DNA of 63,574 bases from Selenomonadaceae bacterium UBA2897 (GCA_002350105.1 DEDT01000037.1:3724-67297), one strand, 5' to 3'. Shown: positions 23,844 to 34,492, numbered from the stretch's first letter. The notes: a model not told the origin generated them from the sequence alone. Numbers and translations are program-made.

Positions 23844-25584
23844 TCTCTACCCCCGGCACCGGCACCTGCGTGTGATTGCTGTTCTGCTTGTTCTCCTGCT
23901 TGTTCTTATCCTTCTTGTCCTCGCGCTGGCTGCTGCTATCCGCCACCGTAAGCGTCACGGTCGTCCCTTCCTCAGCGGTACCGCTGACGGACTGGCTGAC
24001 GACGGTCCCCGCCTGGGCACCGCTCACGGCCTTTTGCGTTACACTGACCCGGAAGCCACGCGCCTGCAGTACCGTCTTGGCATTGTTCACATCCATACCG
24101 ACCACATCCGGCACCTCGGACATACGGGCCTTCTTGCCCTTGCTCACGTAAATCTCGACGGAACTGCCCTTGGCCACTTTTTTGCCCGGACGTGGGTCGC
24201 TGTCGAGCACCGTGCCGGCTTCCTCATCGGAAGACTTCTCGTAGACATTGACCTTGAGACCCAGCTTCTCGAGGCGCGCGATGGCGTCTGCCTTGCTCAG
24301 GCCGCGCACATCCGGCATCTCGATCTGCTGGCCGCCCTTGCTGACCTTCAGCGTGACCACGCGTTTCTCCTTGACCTTGGCACCGGCCTCAGGATCCTGT
24401 GAAATGACCTCTCCCGCCGGTGTGTCGGCATCGTTGACCTCCTGCACGCTCACGCGAAGTTTCTTGCTTTCGAGCATCTGTTTCGCCACCGTGAGCTGCT
24501 GGCCCGTCACGTTCGGCACTTCTATTTCCGCCGTACTCCAGAATTCACCGTAGCTCATGAAAGCACCGACGAAGAACCCCATGCAGAGGATGAGAATCAG
24601 GCCAATGACGAATTTCTTCGACTTGAAAACAGACTTCTGCGGCTCATCCGCCTCGGGCGTATAGGCATCGCGCTGACGCCGCGACGGCATAGGCTCATCC
24701 GGCTGCACGGCCGGCATGACGCGCGTGGCGTAGGGGTCGTCGGCGGCGGCAAAGTTCTGCCGCCCCTGCATCATCTGCTCCGCCTGTTGGATATCCTGCA
24801 CCATTTCCTCGCTGTCCGGCCGCTCGGCAGGGTCTTTGCTCATGGCCCTGCTCACGATGGCCTCGGCCACAGGAGGAATCGAGGGATCGAGCTGGCGCAC
24901 CGGCACCGGCTCTTCCTGCAGATGCTTCATCGCGATGCTGACCGGCGTCGCTCCCGTGAAGGGCAGCTGCCCCGTCAGCATCTCATAGAGCACGACGCCC
25001 AGCGAGTAGACATCCGATTTCGGCGTAATCAGCGTGCCGCGGGCCTGCTCCGGCGAGAAATAATGCACGGAACCGACCACGTTGCCGCTGTAAGTCATCG
25101 TGGACTCCGTCACCGCGCGCGCGATGCCGAAATCGGCCACCTTCGCCGTGCCATCCGGCGTCATGAGGATGTTGTGCGGCTTGATATCACAGTGCACGAG
25201 ACCATGCATATGCGCGTGGGCGAGGGCGCTGGCGATCTCCCCGGCAATGCGCAGCGCATCCTCTACGGGCAGATGCCCCTGCTGCTTGATGAGGTTCTTC
25301 AGCGTACTGCCGGGCACATACTCCATGACGATATAATGATCGCCTTCTGAGGCACCGACATCGTAGATGTTGACGATATTGGGATGGGAAAGCTGTGCGG
25401 CTGCCTGGGCTTCCCGCTGGAATTTCGTAATGAATTCCTGGTCGCTCTTGAATTGCTCATGCAGAACCTTCACCGCCACGGTGCGGCCGAGGACCAGATC
25501 CATGGCCTTATAGACGTCAGCCATGCCGCCGCCGCCGATTTTTTCCTGCAGCTCATACCGCTGGTCTAATACCCGCTGGGTCAT
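23827..25584 (-). CDS. pknB: PASTA-domain Ser/Thr protein kinase (PknB/PrkC/Stk)
   Basis: This membrane kinase couples peptidoglycan state to phosphorylation in the cytoplasm. The 585-residue protein has a kinase domain (about 10-270; G-loop IGGGGMADVY, Lys39), a membrane helix near 335, and three PASTA repeats of about 65 residues each, then a Lys/Asn/Gln-rich tail. The catalytic loop reads HCDIKPHN at 131-138, so the usual Arg before the catalytic Asp is Cys, a non-RD pattern. DFG is intact. It lies between the PBP gene and rsgA, and the phosphatase gene is three genes upstream. Confidence 0.95.
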   Translation of the reverse strand: MTQRVLDQRYELQEKIGGGGMADVYKAMDLVLGRTVAVKVLHEQFKSDQEFITKFQREAQAAAQLSHPNIVNIYDVGASEGDHYIVMEYVPGSTLKNLIKQQGHLPVEDALRIAGEIASALAHAHMHGLVHCDIKPHNILMTPDGTAKVADFGIARAVTESTMTYSGNVVGSVHYFSPEQARGTLITPKSDVYSLGVVLYEMLTGQLPFTGATPVSIAMKHLQEEPVPVRQLDPSIPPVAEAIVSRAMSKDPAERPDSEEMVQDIQQAEQMMQGRQNFAAADDPYATRVMPAVQPDEPMPSRRQRDAYTPEADEPQKSVFKSKKFVIGLILILCMGFFVGAFMSYGEFWSTAEIEVPNVTGQQLTVAKQMLESKKLRVSVQEVNDADTPAGEVISQDPEAGAKVKEKRVVTLKVSKGGQQIEMPDVRGLSKADAIARLEKLGLKVNVYEKSSDEEAGTVLDSDPRPGKKVAKGSSVEIYVSKGKKARMSEVPDVVGMDVNNAKTVLQARGFRVSVTQKAVSGAQAGTVVSQSVSGTAEEGTTVTLTVADSSSQREDKKDKNKQENKQNSNHTQVPVPGVENGKGK

Positions 25585-25618
25585 GTCATTTCCTCCTTAT
25601 CTATGATACAAAGCCCGC

Positions 25619-27019
25619 CTAGCCGGCCAGGCTCAGGATAATCTTGCGCGCAATTGGCGCGGCCACGCTGCCGCCGCCACCGCTGTTCTCGACGATGATG
25701 GCAAAGGCGATCTTGCGGCCGGGCAGCTGCGCCGAGCCGATGAACCAGGCATGATCCTTGCCCTGAGCGTTCTCCGCCGTGCCGGTCTTGCCCGTCACGC
25801 GCACGCCGCTCACGGCCGCCGCCTTGCCCGTGCCGCTCTTGACGACATCCTCCATATAAGTGTCGAGCAAGCGCGCCTGGCTCGTGGATGTGACATCCTT
25901 CAGCCATTTTTCCGGCATCGTCTCACGCACAGTGATGCCCCCCGGCGTGACCACACGCTGCACGAGATACGGCTTCATGATCGTGCCCTCATTGGCAAAG
26001 GCCGCCGCCAGCAGGGCCATGTGCATCGGCGTCACGAGCAGACTGCTCTGACCGATGGCGCTCTGCGCGAGGTCGCCCTGGCCAAGATTGGCGAAGTCCG
26101 GCAGATGCGATTTCGTCATCACGATTTCGCCGCCGATATCCTTATCGAAACCGAAGCGCTCGAAAGCGCTCTGCAGCTTCTTGCCGCCGAGTCGCATGCC
26201 CAGCGTACCGAAGGTCACATTGCAGGACTCGCTGAGTGCCTTCTGCAGGTTGACCTTGCCGTGCACCTCGCCGTGGCTCTCGCGGATGGTCTGCCCACCG
26301 CCGACATCGAGTACGCCCGTGCAATCGAAGACTTCACTCGTATCCGTGGCGCCTTCGCGCAGGGCCGCATCGGCGATAAGCGGCTTGATCGTCGAGCCCG
26401 GCGGGTAAAGTCCCTGCACGGCCCGATTCAGCAGCGGCCCGTCGCCTTCCTTGGACAGCTTCGGCCACTGTTTCTCGATATTATTCGGATCATAGGCCGG
26501 CGTACTGGCCATCGCCAGCACGGCACCGGTATCGGCATCGAGCACGACCACCGCGCCGCGATGGCCGCTGAGACCATCGTAGGCCGCCTGCTGCGCATCG
26601 CCTTCGATGGTCAGATAGACGTCGTCACCACGCGCCGATTGGAAGAGCTGCGCGGCCGGACCGAGGTGGCTGACATCATCCGTCAGCCCGAGGAGATCGC
26701 GATTCGCGTGAGCCTCGATACCCGCGCTGCCGATTTCTTCGCCGATATAGCCCGTCACGGGTGCGAAAGCTGCGCCCATGGGATAGCTGCGGCTGCCATC
26801 CGGCCGGTTCTGTGCCAGTGCCCGTCCCTGCGCATCAAAGATGGAGCCGCGCAAGATATCGGCCTGTGCCGCACTGCGCCGCATATTCAGAGGATTCTGC
26901 GCCAGCGTGTCAGACTCCCAGGTCATGAGCCAGATGACGTAGGCACCGAGAACAGCCACGACGACGAGCAGGCACATCGCGGCCTGCAGGATATGCTTCT
27001 TGAGCTGCCAGTCAGGCAC
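25619..27019 (-). CDS. pbpA: Class B penicillin-binding protein (PbpA/MrdA-like transpeptidase)
   Basis: It crosslinks peptidoglycan as partner of the neighbouring SEDS protein. The start is the GTG at 27019 (VPDWQLKK), with GGAGAGGAGG seven bases upstream; a longer frame upstream lies inside the SEDS gene. The 466 residues have one N-terminal membrane helix, a dimerisation-like region, and a transpeptidase domain with PPGSTIKP (Ser-x-x-Lys), SESCN (SxN) and KTGTAE. It overlaps the SEDS gene by 8 bases. At about 50 kDa it is on the short side, like actinobacterial PbpA. Confidence 0.93.
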   Translation of the reverse strand: MPDWQLKKHILQAAMCLLVVVAVLGAYVIWLMTWESDTLAQNPLNMRRSAAQADILRGSIFDAQGRALAQNRPDGSRSYPMGAAFAPVTGYIGEEIGSAGIEAHANRDLLGLTDDVSHLGPAAQLFQSARGDDVYLTIEGDAQQAAYDGLSGHRGAVVVLDADTGAVLAMASTPAYDPNNIEKQWPKLSKEGDGPLLNRAVQGLYPPGSTIKPLIADAALREGATDTSEVFDCTGVLDVGGGQTIRESHGEVHGKVNLQKALSESCNVTFGTLGMRLGGKKLQSAFERFGFDKDIGGEIVMTKSHLPDFANLGQGDLAQSAIGQSSLLVTPMHMALLAAAFANEGTIMKPYLVQRVVTPGGITVRETMPEKWLKDVTSTSQARLLDTYMEDVVKSGTGKAAAVSGVRVTGKTGTAENAQGKDHAWFIGSAQLPGRKIAFAIIVENSGGGGSVAAPIARKIILSLAG

Positions 27020-28289
27020 GCGAACGCCTCCTCTCCGACAACGCTGCCAGGATTCCCAGCAGGATAAAGCACGAAACGAGGGAACTGCCGCCATAACTCA
27101 CAAAGGGCAGCGTAATACCCGTGAGCGGCAGGAACTTCGTCACGCCCGCCACAATGATGAATGCCTGCAACAGCATCAGCGAAGCGCAGCCAGCCGCCAA
27201 AAGTGCTGCGCGGCTGTCCCGGCATTTCAGTGCGATGCGCACGCCGCGCCAGAAGAACAACACATAGCAGAGCAGCACCATAAGTGCGCCTATAAGCCCC
27301 CACTCCTCGGCGATAGCCGCATAGATGAAGTCCGTATGGACCTCGGGGATGAAGCCTGGGTGTCCAAAGCCAAATCCTGTGCCCCAGACGCCGCCCGTGC
27401 CAAAGGCGAAGAGCGACTGCACAACCTGATAGGCCATGCCATTCGGGTCAGACCATGGGTTCAGCCAGATGGCCACGCGCACGCGCACATGGCCGAAGAG
27501 CATATAGCTGATGATGGCTGCGATGCCGAAGAACGACAGCGCCAGGAATACATAGCTCTTATTGCCCGTAGCCATATAGGTCATGAGCACCGCGATGCCG
27601 AAGAACAGCAAGGCGGAACCCAGGTCCTTTTCCACGACGAACATCAGCACGGCGAGACCCCAGATGCAGATGAGCGGCGCGATGAAGCGCAACGGCGCCA
27701 GCCGCAATACCAGCAGCCGACTCTTCGCGGCCGTCAGCACCTGCTGATGATCCGAGAGGTAGGCCGCGAGAAAGAACAAAATGATAATCTTGCCGAACTC
27801 CGACGGCTGCACCGACATCGGTCCCAGCACCAGCCAGTTCTTGCTGCCACCGATCTCCGTACCGAAAAGCATCGGCAGGCCGAGTATGATGACGCAGGCC
27901 ATTCCCAGCAGATAGGGGTAATCCAGAAGCTGCTGCAGGGAACGCCAGAAACGCAACACGAAAATCATGACCACAAGAGCGACGCAAAGCCAACGCAGCT
28001 GCGGCATGAAGAGCGACGCTTTCAGCCGACCGATTTCCACCGAGCCTATGCTGGCGAGCGTCAGCGCAATGGGCAGCAACAGCGGGTCAGCCTGACGCCG
28101 CACCAGCAAATATTGCAAAAAGACGGACAGGAGCGCCACGGCTGCCAGCCAGGGCAGGAATGACCAATCCACCCCCTGCAGGAGCTCCGCCGCTCTCTGC
28201 ACGCCCATAACGTGCTTTTTGCAAATCAGGACCAAAATGCCGGCCAGCACGATGCCGAGCGGTGCCCACATCAATTTCCCGTATTTCAT
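27012..28289 (-). CDS. SEDS-family cell wall polymerase (FtsW/RodA/SpoVE)
   Basis: The 425-residue protein has roughly ten to twelve membrane helices. The motifs LGPMSVQPSEFGKI, VVEKDLGSALLFFGIAVLMTY and the C-terminal LPLTGITLPFVSYGGSSL are FtsW/RodA signatures. It polymerises glycan strands from lipid II together with the class B PBP encoded next. Its place beside pbpA and the kinase resembles actinobacterial RodA. FtsW versus RodA cannot be settled from sequence alone. The start overlaps the phosphatase stop by 4 bases. Confidence 0.94.
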   Translation of the reverse strand: MKYGKLMWAPLGIVLAGILVLICKKHVMGVQRAAELLQGVDWSFLPWLAAVALLSVFLQYLLVRRQADPLLLPIALTLASIGSVEIGRLKASLFMPQLRWLCVALVVMIFVLRFWRSLQQLLDYPYLLGMACVIILGLPMLFGTEIGGSKNWLVLGPMSVQPSEFGKIIILFFLAAYLSDHQQVLTAAKSRLLVLRLAPLRFIAPLICIWGLAVLMFVVEKDLGSALLFFGIAVLMTYMATGNKSYVFLALSFFGIAAIISYMLFGHVRVRVAIWLNPWSDPNGMAYQVVQSLFAFGTGGVWGTGFGFGHPGFIPEVHTDFIYAAIAEEWGLIGALMVLLCYVLFFWRGVRIALKCRDSRAALLAAGCASLMLLQAFIIVAGVTKFLPLTGITLPFVSYGGSSLVSCFILLGILAALSERRRSRA

Positions 28290-28999
28290 GACGGCAGCAC
28301 CACCACAATCGCCGTAACATTATCCGAGCCGCCCGCATTGAGAGCCATGTCCACGAGCTGGCGCGCCGGGTCAGCTGCCCGCTGCTGCAGTGCCGCGGCG
28401 ATCTCCTCGTCGGTGACATGCTTCATCAGACCGTCCGTCGCCAGAAGCAACTGGTCGCCCGGCTGCAGCGCGAACGTCCCCGTATCGACCTGCAGGTCTG
28501 CAGCGACGCCGACGGCCCGTGTCAGCATGTTCTTGCGCGGATGCACGCGCGCCTCCTCCGGCGTCAGCGTACCATTCTCCACGAGATCCTCCACATAGGA
28601 ATGATCGCGCGTAATCTGACGCAGCCCGCCCTGCCGCCACAGATAGAGACGGCTGTCGCCAACATGGGCCCAATGCGCCGTCCCCGCCTCTGCATGCAAA
28701 GCTGTCGCCGTCGTGCCCATGCCCTGATATTCCGGATGCTCCTGCACGCATTGTAAAATAGCCGCATTGCCCTGCTGAATGGCCTGTGCCAGCTCCTGAC
28801 TGTCCACGGTCTCCCGCTGACCAAGCACCTGCTGCAGCGTCTCCGTCAGGATACGGCTCGCGACCTCGCCGGCCGCCTCACCGCCCATGCCGTCCGCAAC
28901 GACATAAACCTGCGGTTCAAAGACCGCGAGACTGTCCTCATTTGTCGCGCGTACACAGCCGATGTCCGTGGCTTGATATACCTGTAGCAATTTCTTCAC
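28286..28999 (-). CDS. PPM-type Ser/Thr protein phosphatase (Stp/PstP-like)
   Basis: It removes phosphate from substrates of the PASTA kinase. The 237-residue PP2C-fold protein has DIGCVRATNEDSLAV, VADGMGGEAAGEVAS (metal Asp and Gly), THVGD-like WAHVGDSRLYLWR, LLLATDGLMKHV and GGSDNVTAIVV, the full motif set. It overlaps genes on both sides by 4 bases, so it is tightly coupled to fhaB and the SEDS gene. Confidence 0.96.
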   Translation of the reverse strand: MKKLLQVYQATDIGCVRATNEDSLAVFEPQVYVVADGMGGEAAGEVASRILTETLQQVLGQRETVDSQELAQAIQQGNAAILQCVQEHPEYQGMGTTATALHAEAGTAHWAHVGDSRLYLWRQGGLRQITRDHSYVEDLVENGTLTPEEARVHPRKNMLTRAVGVAADLQVDTGTFALQPGDQLLLATDGLMKHVTDEEIAAALQQRAADPARQLVDMALNAGGSDNVTAIVVVLPS

Positions 29000-29448
29000 C
29001 TCTCGAACTGGAACACCACCATGCCGATGCGGATTTCATCTCCCGCCTGCAGATAGGCTGCCCCCTGCAGGGGCTCGCCGTTCACATAGGTGCTGTTCCG
29101 GCTGCCCAGATCCTCGATGACATATTGATTGCCCTGCTGATAGATTGTCGCATGCTTGTGTGAGACAAAATTCTCGGGAATCACGACATCGTTACCCGCA
29201 CCGCGGCCGAACGTAATCTCCTCGGCAAAAGCAAAGCGCTGCCCCTGCAGCTCCGGCTCCTGCGCCTCGAGGACGGTCACGACCGCCTCGGTGCGCTGGA
29301 CCTCTGGTTCTTTTACCACTTCATGCTGCTGCCGTACCTCGCGGAACATGGCCCGAGCCAGCCGCGTGACAAACCACAGCAGCCAGAGTAGCATACCGTA
29401 TTCCAGAACCACGCGCACGCCCTTCAGGATATAGGCTGTAACTGGCAC
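28996..29448 (-). CDS. fhaB: FHA-domain membrane protein (FhaB-like)
   Basis: The 150-residue protein has an N-terminal membrane helix (GMLLWLLWFVTRLARAMF), a Glu-rich linker and a C-terminal FHA domain with GRGAGNDVVIPENFVSHKHA and LGSRNSTYVNGEPL, the phosphothreonine-binding loop set. It would bind phosphorylated partners of the kinase at the membrane. The layout fhaA-fhaB-phosphatase-SEDS-PBP-kinase is the same as in Actinobacteria. The symbol is by analogy. Confidence 0.88.
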   Translation of the reverse strand: MPVTAYILKGVRVVLEYGMLLWLLWFVTRLARAMFREVRQQHEVVKEPEVQRTEAVVTVLEAQEPELQGQRFAFAEEITFGRGAGNDVVIPENFVSHKHATIYQQGNQYVIEDLGSRNSTYVNGEPLQGAAYLQAGDEIRIGMVVFQFER

Positions 29449-30174
29449 TCATATCACCTCATAAACTAACACCGACTCGCCGATGCGAATTTCATCCCCC
29501 GCCTGCAGGCAGACAGACTGGACTCTCCGGCCATTGACGAAAGTGCCATTCGTACTTTGGGCATCATGCAGCACATGGCGATGGCGCTGGTACTCAATCC
29601 AGGCATGGAGGCGCGAAGCGTTCTGATCCGTGAGGATGAACTCATTCTTATCCCGCCGCCCAATGTAGATCTGCTTCTCGCCAAACTCCAGATAGGAGTC
29701 CTGATCCGGCCCTTCTTCCACCGTCAGCGCCGCCAATTTATGCTCGGCAGGCAGATTAAGCGGACGGATGGGATCCAGATGGGAGCGCTCCAGCACCAGC
29801 GTGTGCGGCTCTGTGTCCTCAGACGGCCCCTGCTCCGTGGAAAGTCGGAGTTCGTAAACACCGCGCGTCAGCGACTCCTTACGCCCAATGCGCAGCGAAA
29901 GCTCGCCATCCATATAGCCGTCCTGCAGGATTACCTGCTTCTCCGCGCAGGTGATGAGCTCGTCAATGACGCGCTGCGCGCAGAGGCGCCGATAGTCCTC
30001 ATTGCTCAGGCTGAACAGGAAGACATTCGGCAGCACCTGTCCCGGCTTGCCCTGCTGCAGCTTTTTCTCCAGTCCCTGCATGAGCTCCACGGGCTCCAAG
30101 TCGCTGCTGAACTTACGATTGAAAAAACCTTCGATGTGATTAGCGAGGAAGGACTCCATTTTCCCAAGCCCCAT
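29449..30174 (-). CDS. fhaA: DUF3662 and FHA-domain protein (FhaA-like)
   Basis: The 241-residue cytoplasmic protein has an N-terminal DUF3662 domain (IEGFFNRKFSSDLEPVELMQGLEKKL, residues about 10-115) and a C-terminal FHA domain with GRRDKNEFILTDQNASRLHA and STNGTFVNGRRV. GGAG lies 7 bases before the ATG. In mycobacteria FhaA interacts with wall-synthesis proteins; a similar role is inferred here. It is the first gene of the phospho-signalling block, 66 bases behind rlmN. The symbol is by analogy. Confidence 0.88.
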   Translation of the reverse strand: MGLGKMESFLANHIEGFFNRKFSSDLEPVELMQGLEKKLQQGKPGQVLPNVFLFSLSNEDYRRLCAQRVIDELITCAEKQVILQDGYMDGELSLRIGRKESLTRGVYELRLSTEQGPSEDTEPHTLVLERSHLDPIRPLNLPAEHKLAALTVEEGPDQDSYLEFGEKQIYIGRRDKNEFILTDQNASRLHAWIEYQRHRHVLHDAQSTNGTFVNGRRVQSVCLQAGDEIRIGESVLVYEVI

Positions 30175-30240
30175 ATAATCACTCCTTATACGCTACGAAA
30201 AAGAAAAACACTCTGCCCACATTATACCATACGTTGCCGT

Positions 30241-31287
30241 TCATTGCTCCTGCAGATGTTTATTCCTGAGCTGGCCGCAAGCCGCCTGGATATCCTTGCC
30301 CATCTCGCGGCGTACGGTCACAGTCAGGCCATGCTGGCGCAAATAGCCCTCGAACCAGTCAATGCGCATCCTGCCCGGCCGCAGGAGGTTGCGTTCCTTC
30401 ACGGGGTTGATGGGAATGAGGTTCACGCTGCAGAGCTGACCGCGCAGGAGTTTTACGAGTTCGCGCGCCTGCGCCTCGCCGTCGTTCAGTCGGTCGATGA
30501 GGATGTACTCATAGGTCACGCGGCGCCCCGTCTTTTCCGCATAGTTCTTCGCCGCCGCAATGACATCGGCCAGCGGATATTTACGGTTGATGGGCATGAT
30601 CTGGCTGCGCAGTTCCTGGTTCGGTGCATGCAGGGAGACCGAAAGGGAAATAGGCATGCCCTCCTCCGCTAGCAGCAGCATAGAGGGCACGATGCCCGAG
30701 GTCGAAAGCGTGATGTTGCGATAGCCCATGCCGAGCACATAGGGCTCGTGAAGCAGGCGCAGGAACGCCACGACCGCCTCGTAATTCATCAGCGGCTCAC
30801 CCGAACCCATGATGACGAGCGTATCGACCTTTCCCTCCCCCGCCTCGCGCAGCGCATCGTTGATGTAGATGACCTGTGCGAGCATCTCGCCCGTCGTCAG
30901 ATTGCGCGCCATGCCATGCACCGTCGAGGCGCAGAAGGCACATCCCATGTTGCAGCCCGCCTGCGTGGAGACGCAGACGCTGTTGCCATAGGGCTGGCGC
31001 ATGAGTACCGTCTCCACCGCCGTGCCATCAGCAAAGGCCAACAGGAATTTGCTGGTCCTGCCATCAATCGAATCCAGCCGATCGCGGCAGACCGGTTGCT
31101 GAATCGTAAAGGCCGCATCGAGCTGCGGGCGCAATGCCTTCGGGAGGTTCGTCATCTCCTCGAAATGATGCACCCCCTTCTGATACATCCACTCCGCCAC
31201 CTGACGGGCACGGAAACGCGGCAGCTTATAGGGTGCAAAAAGCTCCTGCAGTTCCCTAAGATTGCAGCCAAAGATATCTTTTGCCAT
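30241..31287 (-). CDS. rlmN: 23S rRNA (A2503-C2)/tRNA (A37-C2) methyltransferase
   Basis: This is a radical SAM methyltransferase. The 348-residue protein has the cluster motif QAGCNMGCAFCAS, MGSGEPLMNYEAV, and the typical end LRPGRMRIDWFEGYLRQHGLTVTVRREMGKDIQAACGQL, whose Cys is the methyl-carrying residue region. The first residues after the start (FGCNLRELQELFAP) match RlmN. It lies 23 bases behind rsmB in the def-fmt-rsmB-rlmN order. Confidence 0.97.
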   Translation of the reverse strand: MAKDIFGCNLRELQELFAPYKLPRFRARQVAEWMYQKGVHHFEEMTNLPKALRPQLDAAFTIQQPVCRDRLDSIDGRTSKFLLAFADGTAVETVLMRQPYGNSVCVSTQAGCNMGCAFCASTVHGMARNLTTGEMLAQVIYINDALREAGEGKVDTLVIMGSGEPLMNYEAVVAFLRLLHEPYVLGMGYRNITLSTSGIVPSMLLLAEEGMPISLSVSLHAPNQELRSQIMPINRKYPLADVIAAAKNYAEKTGRRVTYEYILIDRLNDGEAQARELVKLLRGQLCSVNLIPINPVKERNLLRPGRMRIDWFEGYLRQHGLTVTVRREMGKDIQAACGQLRNKHLQEQ

Positions 31288-31310
31288 GATTTTCCTTTCT
31301 CCGCGCAGCC

Positions 31311-32663
31311 TCAGCGGCGTTTGGACAGCCGCGCGATAAAGAAACCGTCCGTACCATCCACCTGTGGGTAGAGCTGCACCATGTCATCCTGCGCATGCCG
31401 TGCGGCCTGCGGCAGCGGCGGCAAAAAACTACCTGTCTGCTCCAGCCGGAACTCTGCGTGATCAGCCAAAAAGGCGCGCACGACGTCCTGATTCTCCGCC
31501 TGCTCGATAGTGCAGGTACTGTAGACGAGCACGCCGCCTGGTCTTACGGCCTGCGCCGCACTCTCAAGGATGGCCAGCTGCAGCGGCGGCAGGGCCTTGA
31601 TTTTCTCCAAAGACTTATGCCAGCGGGCGTCCGGCTTGCGCCGCAGAACGCCGAGGCCCGAACAGGGAGCATCGACGAGCACGCGATCTGCCTGCCCTGC
31701 ATATTTCTGGCCGATTTCCCGCGCATCCACGAGCACCGGCTCGATCATGCCGATACCCAGCCTGTCCGCATTCTCCTGAATGCGCGCCAGCTTGTGCTCG
31801 TAGATATCGCCCGCCACGATGCGACCGCGATTTTGCATGAGCTGTGCGAGATGCGTTGTTTTGCCGCCCGGCGCCGCGCAGCAGTCGATGATGAATTCTC
31901 CCGGCTGCGGTGCCACCACATGAGCGACGAGCATCGAACTCTCGTCCTGCACCTGGCAACGCCCATCCTGCAGCGGTGCCAGAGCATCGAGGGCACCATG
32001 CTCCTGCACGACGAAGCCCTCCGGTGTCCACGCAGACGGAACGCATTTTACGCCCGCTTCCCGCAGGGCAATTGCCAGTTCCTCCGGGGTATTTTTCAGC
32101 GTGTTGGTGCGCAGGCAAAGCGGCGCTTCCGTGTTGTCGAAATGGCAGAGCTTTTCCGCCGCGTCAAAGCCCAGTGCCCTGACCCAATGCTTCACCAGCC
32201 ACTGAGGATGACAGCTCGCGAGCGCGAGATGCTCCGTCGCATGGCCTTTGCCCGTGGGGAAGGCCGCTTTCTCCGGCTCACGCACGGCCGTGCGCAGCAC
32301 CGCATTGACAAAACCTGAACTGCCGCGATGGCCGCCCTTTTTCGCGAGCTCCACCGCCGTGTTGCAAGCCGCCGATGCCGGTACCTTGTCGAGGTAAAAG
32401 AGCTGGTAAAGACCGAGACGCAGGATGGCGCGGATGCGCGGCTCGATTTTCTTCAGCGGCCGATTCACATAGCGGCGCAGCATCCAGTCCAGCGTGCCGC
32501 CTGCCTTCACCGCGCCGTAGACGAGCTCCGTAAGGAAGCGCCGGTCCTGCGCCGCAAAGTCCTGCTGGCGCAATGCCCGCGCGAGTGCCACATTAGCGTA
32601 AGCGCCCTTTTCCTCCACTTCCAGCAGAATATTTACCGCCGTCTGGCGGACGAAATCACTCAT
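31311..32663 (-). CDS. rsmB: 16S rRNA (cytosine(967)-C5)-methyltransferase
   Basis: The 450-residue protein has an N-terminal NusB-like RNA-binding domain (QTAVNILLEVEEKGAYANVAL, DRRFLTELVYGAVK) and a C-terminal methyltransferase with CCAAPGGKTTHLAQLM (SAM), DAPCSGLGVLRRKPDARW and STCTIEQAENQ, which hold the two catalytic Cys. It overlaps the DUF116 gene by 4 bases. Confidence 0.97.
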   Translation of the reverse strand: MSDFVRQTAVNILLEVEEKGAYANVALARALRQQDFAAQDRRFLTELVYGAVKAGGTLDWMLRRYVNRPLKKIEPRIRAILRLGLYQLFYLDKVPASAACNTAVELAKKGGHRGSSGFVNAVLRTAVREPEKAAFPTGKGHATEHLALASCHPQWLVKHWVRALGFDAAEKLCHFDNTEAPLCLRTNTLKNTPEELAIALREAGVKCVPSAWTPEGFVVQEHGALDALAPLQDGRCQVQDESSMLVAHVVAPQPGEFIIDCCAAPGGKTTHLAQLMQNRGRIVAGDIYEHKLARIQENADRLGIGMIEPVLVDAREIGQKYAGQADRVLVDAPCSGLGVLRRKPDARWHKSLEKIKALPPLQLAILESAAQAVRPGGVLVYSTCTIEQAENQDVVRAFLADHAEFRLEQTGSFLPPLPQAARHAQDDMVQLYPQVDGTDGFFIARLSKRR

Positions 32664-33529
32664 TGGTCCTCTTTTCTCTCCATAGGGCCAAGAATGGCCT
32701 CTTTCTTCGTCACCCGATGCGCCGTTCCCGGAATGATGATTTTCTCCAGTTCGCGCCGCACGGCCTCCACATCCACATGCGTATTGAAGCAGGGGCCGTT
32801 GGGACGGATATTCAGCACGCCCACGGCCGGCAGCGGATAAACATCCTGAATGCCGCTCATGAGATCACGTTCGCAGGCGATGGCCAGCACGGCCTGTGGT
32901 TTCGTCGTGTAGACGATCTGCCGCGCCAGCGTGCCACCCGTCGCCACGAAGAAATGGAACCCCATCTCATCGGCCAGCGCTACGAGGGCACCGATATCGC
33001 AACCGCCGCATTGTCTGCAATTGTGCGGATCCCGCGTAATCTTGCGTGGGCAGGTCGCGAGCTGCAGACAGTGTGGCGTCACCACGAGCAGCCTATCCGC
33101 CGGCACCCTTATCTGCTGGCGGCTGAAGAGCAGGTTGCTCACCGCGATGAACGAGCCCTCCAGCTGTCGCCGCGTGATACCAAACAGCTTGCCCAGCCGT
33201 ACGCTCCACGGGAAAAGCGCATTGATGAGCGCGTAGCTCTGCTTCTGGAACACCCGCACAAATGGCAGGTTGTTGATGGCGAGCACGATGTTCAGGATCC
33301 CCAGCAGCACGAGCCCCACGAGTGCTGCAAACACGCTGCCTACAGCTACGGGCAACCATGGCTGCAGCTTACCCAGCCCCGGCTGCATAATATACCATAA
33401 AGCATAGAGCACGACGGCCCAAAGAGCCGTCGCACTCAGCAACAGGCCGAGGAACAGCCGCTTCTTCGGCCGCCCCGGCACCACGATTTTCTTCTTGTCA
33501 CGCATAGTTTTGGTTGTTACCTCCGCCAT
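32660..33529 (-). CDS. DUF116 domain membrane protein
   Basis: The 289-residue protein has two membrane helices near the N-terminus (LFLGLLLSATALWAVVLYAL and WLPVAVGSVFAALVGLVLLG) and a cytoplasmic domain with CPRKITRDPHNCRQCGGCDIG, the Cys-rich core of DUF116. The Cys pattern could bind metal or a cluster. The gene is regularly found between fmt and rsmB in Firmicutes, but its function is not established. It overlaps rsmB by 4 bases. The start is somewhat uncertain because no strong ribosome site precedes 33529. Confidence 0.85.
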   Translation of the reverse strand: MAEVTTKTMRDKKKIVVPGRPKKRLFLGLLLSATALWAVVLYALWYIMQPGLGKLQPWLPVAVGSVFAALVGLVLLGILNIVLAINNLPFVRVFQKQSYALINALFPWSVRLGKLFGITRRQLEGSFIAVSNLLFSRQQIRVPADRLLVVTPHCLQLATCPRKITRDPHNCRQCGGCDIGALVALADEMGFHFFVATGGTLARQIVYTTKPQAVLAIACERDLMSGIQDVYPLPAVGVLNIRPNGPCFNTHVDVEAVRRELEKIIIPGTAHRVTKKEAILGPMERKEDQ

Positions 33530-33541
33530 ACATCAGGATAT

Positions 33542-34488
<947 letters not shown>

Positions 34489-34492
<4 letters not shown>

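Noticed and set aside
25751..27067. 438-codon plus-strand ORF opposite pbpA
   Set aside because: Antisense shadow. The transpeptidase motifs lie on the other strand.
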